Under the pieces are notes generated by a model. That model was not told where the DNA came from and searched no databases. It saw only the letters and a list, made by a program, of their open reading frames with translations. Shown here piece by piece: positions 1-4,611 of a stretch of DNA of 6,129 nucleotides. Position 1 is the stretch's first letter. Every line of letters starts with the position of its first letter. Both the position numbers and the translations under genes were made by a program. This stretch comes from Phycisphaera sp. (lineage in GTDB: Bacteria > Planctomycetota > Phycisphaerae > Phycisphaerales > Phycisphaeraceae): assembly GCA_029287335.1 (NCBI GenBank), contig JARFRI010000369.1, forward strand, positions 1-6,129. Direction: 5' to 3'.

Positions 1-139
1 GCAGGCCAAGGCCGAGCCGATCCGACTCAGCCGAAACAAGCTGGGCTTGAAGATGGTGCAGGCTGCGCGCGACGAAGCACACCGCTTTGCCCAGCACTAC
101 CACCACATCCTGCGGCGCAAGCGGGTGCTCGGTGAGTAG
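1..139 (+). CDS. uvrC: UvrC-type excinuclease ABC subunit C, C-terminal end (partial)
   Basis: This is the last 45 codons of a gene that begins before the window; the reading frame starts at base 2 and ends with TAG at 137-139. The peptide contains RDEAHRFA (residues 23-30 of the visible part), the signature at the end of the UvrC RNase H-like endonuclease domain, and its His (codon 80-82) matches the family's catalytic His. UvrC makes the 5' incision beside bulky DNA lesions in UvrABC nucleotide excision repair. The preceding segment with I-R-L-S-R-N and the basic HHILRRKR stretch after the motif also fit UvrC. In the classical enzyme, about 50-60 residues forming a tandem helix-hairpin-helix DNA-binding domain follow this point. 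Here the protein stops about 15 residues after the motif, so that domain is absent. The GIY-YIG and UVR domains would lie upstream and cannot be seen. The gene converges with the VanZ gene at 149-1207 across a 9-bp gap. Confidence 0.85.
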   Translation, partial: QAKAEPIRLSRNKLGLKMVQAARDEAHRFAQHYHHILRRKRVLGE

Positions 140-148
140 GCTTTTTAA

Positions 149-1207
149 TCAAGCGTAGTCGTGCGGTGCCCGTCGACGGTCTGGGCCTTCAAAAGACTCG
201 GGCTGGCTACGGCGGTTGGAGCGTTTCACGGCATATGAGAAGGTATAGATCGTGACAGACATGATCGCCGCTGCACTTAACGCCACGAGCGGGCCGGTGA
301 TATCTGGTGCCGTGTTATTCGTCGCGGCGCGGGACATCTCGGCGATCAAGGCGAGTAGTACCACGCCCAGCACGACCCAGCCCATCGCGATGCGGTGTAC
401 GCCGGTGTAGGTCAGCAGGAGCAGCAGGCAGCCGATCCCCGCGTACGCCAGCAGCGCTTCGCCAAGCATCAAGACACCCATGTCATAGGGCAGGGCAAAG
501 ACCCGTTCGAATGGCAGCGCCAGTGACGTCTGGTTGCCGATGCCCGCTTTCTGAAGCTCGCCGAGATACCACACCCCGATCACGACCGCGTTGATGACCG
601 CAAGGGCGATGGCAATACCCGGCCGCTGTGCAAGGTGCTTAAGCCGTAGGATCAGACCGGCGAGCCTGCAATAGACCCAAAATGCTGAAGACCTGTAAAG
701 CCGCCAAACGCCAGGGGCAATCAGCGCCGCGAATAGGGCCGCACCCGTATTGGCCAGCACATCATTGAGCGAAGCAACACGCATCGGCAGCAGGCTTTGC
801 AACGACTCGACCGTCCAAGACAACATGAATGCAATTGCCAGCGAGCCAAGCACTTCGAACGGCATGCTGCGCCGCCACGCCCGAATCGCCATGCGCAGCG
901 TCACGCCCAACGGCAGGTACAGCAGCAAGTTCATCAGCAGGTCGCTCGTCGCAAACGATAAGTCAGTCGAGGACTTACCCGGCACCGCGACAACCCACTG
1001 TGGCGAGGCAGCCGTGTGGAGCAGTGCGGAAAGAACACCGCCTTGCTGATCCACCGCCTGCGACCAATTAAAATCAAACGGGATCAACGAACCGTAGATG
1101 AGCACCACGATCACAACGCCAGCCATCACCCCCGGGCTTGTCCAGACATGGCGACGTGAATCAGCCGCGACGGGTGTCGCTCGCGAGTTGTGATTGGATT
1201 TGGTCAA
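149..1207 (-). CDS. Extended VanZ-family polytopic membrane protein
   Basis: The product is a 352-residue integral membrane protein. Residues 88-101 (SDLLMNLLLYLPLG) and the later ESLQ...LP.R..S.ND...NT.GA pattern (about 134-156) are the two signatures of the VanZ-like domain, with D89, N93, P99, G101, E134, Q137, R143, D149 and N153 visible. Membrane segments are judged by eye at about 27-43, 88-106, 119-137, 147-165, 197-214, 244-266, 273-290 and 305-326. A basic hydrophilic tail (327-352) follows. The VanZ domain itself covers only the first half; the second half adds about four helices I do not recognise. Enterococcal VanZ gives low-level teicoplanin resistance, but the biochemical role of the wider family is not established, so a specific function should not be transferred. 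The start is TTG at 1205-1207, chosen because AAGGG (1216-1220, minus strand) lies 8 nt upstream; the next in-frame ATG (residue 28) would cut into the first membrane segment. It lies 72 bp downstream of the anti-sigma-like gene and may be co-transcribed with it. Confidence 0.85.
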   Translation of the reverse strand: MTKSNHNSRATPVAADSRRHVWTSPGVMAGVVIVVLIYGSLIPFDFNWSQAVDQQGGVLSALLHTAASPQWVVAVPGKSSTDLSFATSDLLMNLLLYLPLGVTLRMAIRAWRRSMPFEVLGSLAIAFMLSWTVESLQSLLPMRVASLNDVLANTGAALFAALIAPGVWRLYRSSAFWVYCRLAGLILRLKHLAQRPGIAIALAVINAVVIGVWYLGELQKAGIGNQTSLALPFERVFALPYDMGVLMLGEALLAYAGIGCLLLLLTYTGVHRIAMGWVVLGVVLLALIAEMSRAATNNTAPDITGPLVALSAAAIMSVTIYTFSYAVKRSNRRSQPESFEGPDRRRAPHDYA

Positions 1208-1215
1208 CGCTGTGG

Positions 1216-1220
1216 CCCTT
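1216..1220 (-). promoter_or_regulatory. Ribosome binding site that decides the TTG start of the VanZ gene
   Basis: On the minus strand AAGGG is followed by an 8-nt spacer and TTG (1207-1205). No in-frame ATG or GTG lies nearby upstream, and the first in-frame ATG downstream is at codon 28, so this site supports the rare TTG start. Confidence 0.5.
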
Positions 1221-1279
1221 GCTCAACTGCATCAGCCTAGCATGTTGCCCCGGCAAATCGGCCCAGGTTGAACACGCGA

Positions 1280-1564
1280 TCAGGCCGCAGACCAGCGACG
1301 CCCTTTGCGACGACGGGGTTGATCGTCGGCGTCGGCTTGATCGTTGGTTTTCGCGTTCTTGAAGTAATCGAAGAGCATGCCGTGAAGCACCGCCGCCTCG
1401 ACAAAACGTTGCCTTGCCTCAGCTTTTTCTGCGAGCATGTTCGACAACCGCTGAGCACGCGAAGGCGAGATCTCGCCGTCCAGATACTCCCAAGTCAGCC
1501 TGTCCGCATCGGGTCCGAGGAATAATCGTGGCAGCATCGCAAAGCTCCATTTAAGTGAGATCAC
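1280..1564 (-). CDS. Small anti-sigma/FecR-type N-terminal-domain-like protein (possibly truncated)
   Basis: The product has 94 residues. The stretch from about 21 to 68 has the pattern hydrophobic-x-x-YLDGEIS (27-33), then a helix ending ...A-E-A-R-Q-R-F-V-E, then A-A-V-L-H-G-M-L (57-64). This closely resembles the helical module at the N-terminus of planctomycetal anti-sigma-factor-like and FecR/LamG proteins (typically YLDGxLSxxxxxxLxxLLxxxPxxRxxFxxxxxLHxxL). In those proteins a transmembrane helix and periplasmic domains normally follow. Here only a polar, basic tail (70-94, with RRRKGRR) follows and no membrane segment is present, so it is either a stand-alone soluble version or a remnant that lost its 3' part. 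The GTG start at 1562-1564 is chosen because AAAGGA (1571-1576) sits 6 nt upstream; an internal ATG at codon 10 lacks that support. No ECF sigma gene is visible nearby. The domain call rests on recalled pattern similarity, and the function is unproven. Confidence 0.6.
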   Translation of the reverse strand: MISLKWSFAMLPRLFLGPDADRLTWEYLDGEISPSRAQRLSNMLAEKAEARQRFVEAAVLHGMLFDYFKNAKTNDQADADDQPRRRKGRRWSAA

Positions 1565-1647
1565 GGTAGATCCTTTCGTTCGCGTACCTGTTTTATCGAC
1601 ATAATCCGCCCCATCCTTTGAACCATTTTCGCAAACGAGGCTGCCAT
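1561..1647 (-). CDS. Possible 28-codon mini-ORF coupled to the anti-sigma-like gene
   Basis: An ATG at 1645-1647 opens 28 codons ending in TGA at 1561-1563. That TGA overlaps the GTG start of the 94-residue gene as GTGA, an arrangement typical of translational coupling. It begins 8 bp after the stop codon of the peptidase gene, and a weak purine stretch (AAGAG on the minus strand) precedes it by about 5 nt. The predicted peptide has four Met in its first 16 residues, is basic (several K and R), and has F5, M8, M12, I15/M16 spaced as on one face of a helix, so it could be a short amphipathic leader peptide. Chance opening of a 28-codon frame is quite likely and I recognise no homolog, so this is only a candidate. 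Confidence 0.22.
   Translation of the reverse strand: MAASFAKMVQRMGRIMSIKQVRERKDLP
1571..1576 (-). promoter_or_regulatory. Ribosome binding site for the GTG start at 1564
   Basis: AAAGGA on the minus strand lies 6 nt before GTG (1564-1562). It is the strongest Shine-Dalgarno-like site in the 1565-1655 gap. It lies inside the candidate mini-ORF, which would fit coupled re-initiation if that ORF is real. Confidence 0.55.
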
Positions 1648-1655
1648 ATTAGCTC

Positions 1656-3176
1656 TTAATCGGCCTTGGGTTGAAAAAAGTCGACCAATTCGCCGCGCAG
1701 CTTCTCCAGCGACGGGCGGTGGGTAAAGACCATGTGTCCCGACTCGAAGTAGCCAAACGTCACCCGATCCCGGGCATGGGGGTGGGTGATGCTGTGATCG
1801 ATCGTGTACTGGGCCGCGTGGTAAGGCGTGGCCAGGTCGTAATAGCCCGCCGCGATATAGACACGCAGCTTGGGGTTCTCAGCCATCGCCTCACGCAAAT
1901 CGCCCGCCACATTGAGGTAGTTGCTCTTGGCTCGGTCGTAGTCCCATCGCACGCCGACGAGGATGCCGTAGTCCATATCGGTTTTGTAGCCCAGTTCGCC
2001 GCGGACGTAGTCGTTAAACGTCGCGGTGAAGCCGCCGGCGACTCGTGAATAGCTCGGGTCGCCCGCCCCACTCCTATCGGTGGCCTTGTCGAGGTCCGGG
2101 CCGATGATGCGTCCATCGAATCGGCCGATGACTTTGTCTTCGCCTTTCATCAGATTGCCGCTGAAACGCCACTGCGAGATGCGCAAGTCCGAATCGAGGA
2201 TCAACTCCTCAGGCAGTGCCGTATAGATCGCCAGTTGCTTGGCGATGGCTTGGCGCTCTTCTTCGGGCAGCGCGGCACCTTGCATCAGTGCAGGGCCGTA
2301 GACCTTGCGTGACCAAGCCTCGACCTGATCAAGCAGCACCGGCAGCTTGTGCTCCTGCATCTGGCCGGGCAGTCGTTTGTGATAGTGCGCCAGCGCCGTG
2401 TACGTCGGCAGGTAGAGCTGATAGGGCAGGTCGTTGCCTTCATCAAAACGCAGCGTTTGGAAACTGAGCACGGCCGAGACAAGGACCACCCCGTTGAGAT
2501 CGATCCCTTTAGCTTGCAGTCGGTTGGCGACGCCAGCAGCGCGGGTCGTGCCGTAGGACTCGCCGGCAAGATACTTCGGGCTCAGCCAACGATCGTTCTT
2601 GGTGATCCACAGGCGGATGAACTCGGCAACAGAGTTGATGTCGCCGCTGACGCTGTGATACTCCCCGGGGTTTGTGCCTTCTTCCGCACGTGAAAAGCCC
2701 GTGGAGACGGGATCGATAAAGACAAGATCAGTCGTGTCCAACAAGCTCAGCGCATTGTCTTTCAGTTCGTATGGCGGGCCGACCGCATGACCAATGTCGT
2801 CCATATGGACCCGGCGCGGGCCGAAGCAGCCCATGTGCAGCCAGACGCTTGATGAGCCCGGCCCGCCATTGAAGCAGAACATAACCGGTCGGTCTTGTGG
2901 CTTACCGTCGTGCTTGGCGGTGTAGGCGATAAAGAACATGCTCGCCTTGGCTTTGTCCTTATCGTCTTTAAGTTGGATCGTGCCGGCCGTCGCGGTGTAG
3001 GCGATTTCCTTCTCCGCGATCTGCACCTCGTGCTCGGTGACAGACCAATCGCTTTCAGCTTGGGCTTTGGGATCAGCATCTTTCGCTGGCGGCGCGGCTT
3101 CGGGCTCGGCCAAGCTCGGCCAAGCAACAAGAACAGCGAAGAGAATGGCGAAAGAGAAACGTGCGATGGACATCAT
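1656..3176 (-). CDS. Secreted serine carboxypeptidase, peptidase family S10
   Basis: This 506-residue protein has the layout of a family S10 serine carboxypeptidase, which removes C-terminal residues from peptides using an alpha/beta-hydrolase fold. A signal peptide is clear: basic R6, hydrophobic core about 7-19, and a probable cleavage after S-L-A (residue 23). An Ala/Pro/Lys/Asp-rich linker runs to about 43. N103-G-G-P-G-S-S-S is the substrate-carboxylate and oxyanion loop. The nucleophile S207 lies in G-E-S-Y-G, preceded by E206, the family's acidic partner for recognising the C-terminal carboxylate. D447 (G-Y-Y-D-L-A-T-P) and H481 (E-S-G-H-M-V) complete the triad. Every key residue is present, so it should be active, probably in the periplasm or outside the cell. 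Length is normal for the family. The start is the first of two adjacent ATGs (3174-3176), with AAAGG 5 nt upstream; the second ATG is equally possible. It is the first gene of the minus-strand run and diverges from the UbiA-like gene across 29 bp. Its physiological substrate is unknown. Confidence 0.95.
   Translation of the reverse strand: MMSIARFSFAILFAVLVAWPSLAEPEAAPPAKDADPKAQAESDWSVTEHEVQIAEKEIAYTATAGTIQLKDDKDKAKASMFFIAYTAKHDGKPQDRPVMFCFNGGPGSSSVWLHMGCFGPRRVHMDDIGHAVGPPYELKDNALSLLDTTDLVFIDPVSTGFSRAEEGTNPGEYHSVSGDINSVAEFIRLWITKNDRWLSPKYLAGESYGTTRAAGVANRLQAKGIDLNGVVLVSAVLSFQTLRFDEGNDLPYQLYLPTYTALAHYHKRLPGQMQEHKLPVLLDQVEAWSRKVYGPALMQGAALPEEERQAIAKQLAIYTALPEELILDSDLRISQWRFSGNLMKGEDKVIGRFDGRIIGPDLDKATDRSGAGDPSYSRVAGGFTATFNDYVRGELGYKTDMDYGILVGVRWDYDRAKSNYLNVAGDLREAMAENPKLRVYIAAGYYDLATPYHAAQYTIDHSITHPHARDRVTFGYFESGHMVFTHRPSLEKLRGELVDFFQPKAD
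3104..3125 (-). repeat. Perfect 10-bp tandem duplication in the signal-peptide coding region
   Basis: The plus-strand unit GCTCGGCCAA occurs twice head-to-tail (3104-3113 and 3114-3123), and two further bases continue the period. Read on the minus strand, one copy encodes part of W-P-S and the other L-A-E, the signal-peptide cleavage region of the S10 peptidase. Because 10 is not a multiple of 3, the two copies are read in different frames, and loss or gain of one copy would shift the frame of the whole protein. Confidence 0.9.
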
Positions 3177-3205
3177 GTCGGCCTTTGCTGGGTAGGGTTC
3201 GCGGC
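3177..3205. promoter_or_regulatory. 29-bp divergent intergenic region with both ribosome binding sites
   Basis: This gap separates the ATG of the S10 peptidase (minus) from the chosen ATG of the UbiA-like gene (plus). It contains AAAGG for the peptidase (3182-3186, minus, 5-nt spacer) and AGGG for the UbiA-like gene (3194-3197, plus, 8-nt spacer). It is too short for two complete promoters, so at least one core promoter must lie inside the opposite gene. A weak minus-strand candidate is TGAACA (3252-3257), an 18-bp spacer and TAACAT (3228-3233) within the UbiA-like coding region. Each hexamer matches consensus at four of six positions, so this is only suggestive. Confidence 0.5.
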
Positions 3206-4051
3206 ATGCGACAGCTCGCGCAGTGCTATGTTACGGCGATGCCATGGGTTGTGTTCACTAATCTGTATGTCGCGCTGTGCGGGGCGGCCCTGACCGCGTC
3301 AAGCAACGCCCTGCTCGGCTTGCCGATACGGATCAGCCCTGTTGTGGGACTGGTTTTCTGCTGCACACTAGTGATTTACAACCTCGATCGCCTAGTCGAA
3401 CCAAACCCCGGCGACAGCGAACACGAACGATGGGTCGATTCGCACCGCCGATTGCTATGGGGCCTTACGACGATCAGCGCAGCGGGATCGATTGCGCTGG
3501 CCACACAACTCAGGTCGAACGCGGTTGTATCACTCGTCATCGCTGGCTTAATCGCGATAGGCTATTGCCTGCCGGTGGTGCGGTATCACGGTCGTTGGCG
3601 AAGGCTGAAGGCACTACCCGGTGCAAAGCTCGTTCTCATCGCTTTGGTTTGGACTTATGCGACCGCGGGCTTGCCGATGCTCGAAAACGCTGTCGCCTTT
3701 GAAAGCAGCGCGATCCCGGTCCTGCTCGCCAGATTTTTCTTTATCGCGGCGGTCGCACTGCCCTTTGATTTGCCGGACATGCAACGCGACCAGCGATCGG
3801 GCATCGCGACGCTGCCAATCCTGCTGGGCGTCAATGCAACGCAGCGGGTCGCGTTCGTGCTGATTGCCATCAGTGCGATGACTTCCTTATTCAACCCTTG
3901 GCCCTATGCCAGCGCACTGCTTGTCAGTTCTGCCTGTGTCGCGGGCCTGATCGCGATACTCAGGCCCGACCGAGGCGTGCTGTATTTCATGGTGGCGTTA
4001 GACGGTATGCTGCTGGTTCAGGCCGGGCTGCTCTGGGCTATCGCGGGCTAG
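3206..4051 (+). CDS. UbiA-superfamily prenyltransferase-like membrane protein
   Basis: The product has 281 residues with about nine membrane helices (roughly 12-38, 42-60, 83-101, 104-124, 140-157, 168-187, 212-229, 234-252 and 259-280), the usual UbiA topology. The second Asp-rich motif is intact: D188-x-x-D191-x-x-x-D195, followed by S-G-I-A-T-L-P, the characteristic D..D...D...G..TLP pattern. The first motif, usually NDxxDxxxD, is altered to N59-L-D61-R-L-V-E65. Family members move a prenyl chain from a Mg-bound prenyl diphosphate to an aromatic or lipid acceptor (quinones, hemes, chlorophylls). The altered first motif makes the substrate, and even catalysis, uncertain. The ATG at 3206 is chosen because AGGG lies 8 nt upstream. 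A longer frame from GTG 3161 would overlap the peptidase gene and add a polar segment without helices; ATG 3239 lacks a good ribosome binding site and would shorten the first helix. ApaG follows 39 bp downstream. No quinone or heme genes are visible nearby to suggest a pathway. Confidence 0.7.
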   Translation: MRQLAQCYVTAMPWVVFTNLYVALCGAALTASSNALLGLPIRISPVVGLVFCCTLVIYNLDRLVEPNPGDSEHERWVDSHRRLLWGLTTISAAGSIALATQLRSNAVVSLVIAGLIAIGYCLPVVRYHGRWRRLKALPGAKLVLIALVWTYATAGLPMLENAVAFESSAIPVLLARFFFIAAVALPFDLPDMQRDQRSGIATLPILLGVNATQRVAFVLIAISAMTSLFNPWPYASALLVSSACVAGLIAILRPDRGVLYFMVALDGMLLVQAGLLWAIAG

Positions 4052-4064
4052 TGTAAGTGCCGGT

Positions 4065-4070
4065 TATACT
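4065..4070 (+). promoter_or_regulatory. Candidate -10 element upstream of apaG
   Basis: TATACT matches the bacterial -10 consensus at five of six positions and lies 20 bp before the chosen apaG ATG, in the short gap after the UbiA-like gene. No convincing -35 hexamer is found 16-18 bp upstream and there is no extended TGn. If active, it would give apaG a very short leader and partly uncouple apaG and rnd from the gene upstream. Confidence 0.3.
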
Positions 4071-4090
4071 GATGTGAGTTGAATACAGCC

Positions 4091-4540
4091 ATGAGTGATG
4101 CAACCACCTATCCCCTGATGTCTGATGTCACGACGCACGGCATACGCGTCGGTGCAAACGCATTCTTTCTGCCCGACGAGTCCACGCCGGAGGACAATGA
4201 GTTTGTCTTCGGCTACCGCATCGTCATCCTCAATGAAAGCGACCGGACGGTGACACTGTTATCGCGGCACTGGGACCTGATTGACGCTGAAGGCGAGCTG
4301 CGCGTCGTTGATGGTGAGGGCGTTGTGGGCCAGAAGCCACGCCTGGGCCCGGGCGAAGCCTTCAAGTACCACAGCTTCGCGGTCCTGCCAACACCATGGG
4401 GCACGATGGACGGCCATTACCACTTCCGTGCCGAGGACAATCAGGAAAAGCTCCAGGTCGCCATCGGCCGATTTTACTTGACCCAAGAAGCAGCCCAGCA
4501 AACCGCCACGAACAACTCCACCAAGGCCGGCCAGGATTGA
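4091..4540 (+). CDS. apaG: ApaG domain protein (DUF525 family)
   Basis: The product has 149 residues with the full ApaG pattern: F-x-Y-R-I-V-I-L-N-E (about 40-49), L-L-S-R-H-W-D-L-I-D (56-65), V-D-G-E-G-V-V-G (73-80) containing the family's GxGxxG, L-G-P-G-E-A-F-K-Y (85-93) and G-T-M-D-G-H-Y-H-F (104-112). ApaG has an Fn3-like beta-sandwich fold. In enterobacteria it is linked genetically to Co2+ tolerance and Mg2+ efflux (CorD), but its molecular activity is not settled. It is slightly longer than the usual 125-130 residues, with a polar Gln/Thr/Asn-rich tail from about 131. The ATG at 4091 is preferred; only a distant GTGAG lies upstream. TTG 4079 and ATG 4118 are in-frame alternatives, and the start is the least certain part. 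The usual enterobacterial partners ksgA and apaH are absent; rnd lies immediately downstream. Confidence 0.9.
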   Translation: MSDATTYPLMSDVTTHGIRVGANAFFLPDESTPEDNEFVFGYRIVILNESDRTVTLLSRHWDLIDAEGELRVVDGEGVVGQKPRLGPGEAFKYHSFAVLPTPWGTMDGHYHFRAEDNQEKLQVAIGRFYLTQEAAQQTATNNSTKAGQD

Positions 4541-4611
4541 GCAACACCAATCATCCAGCCCAACACGGTGCTAAGCACTCGACCAAGAGCTACCGCGGTC
4601 GCCACCGCAGC

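Noticed and set aside
140..154. T-run with GCTT/AAGC arms between uvrC and the VanZ gene, considered as a terminator.
   Set aside because: The stem is only four base pairs and the T-run lies in the loop rather than after the stem.
307..1071. Several plus-strand open frames opposite the VanZ gene, and similar ones opposite the peptidase gene.
   Set aside because: They are arginine- and serine-rich antisense shadows of strongly supported genes, without ribosome binding sites or recognisable domains.
1243..1254. TTGCC/GGCAA inverted arms between the VanZ and anti-sigma-like genes, considered as a terminator or operator.
   Set aside because: The loop would have only two bases and no T-run follows on either strand.
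1237..1458. A second minus-strand reading frame overlapping the 94-residue anti-sigma-like gene, considered as a +1 frameshift continuation.
   Set aside because: Its translation has no transmembrane helix or recognisable domain beyond position 1280, and the YLDG...LHGML pattern is wholly in the other frame.
3161..3205. N-terminal extension of the UbiA-like protein from GTG 3161.
   Set aside because: It overlaps the start of the divergent peptidase gene, adds a polar stretch before the first helix, and has a weaker start context than ATG 3206, which has AGGG 8 nt upstream.
4091..4144. Two consecutive 27-nt segments encoding similar starts of ApaG (MSDATTYPL then MSDVTTHGI), considered as a duplicated start.
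   Set aside because: Only about 15 of 27 bases agree, so it is not distinguishable from coincidence at the DNA level; it matters only for the choice of start.
4396..4536. Long N-terminal extension of RNase D reaching into apaG.
   Set aside because: This part is an out-of-frame reading of the well-supported apaG sequence and is not RNase D-like; only the portion after 4537 remains possible.
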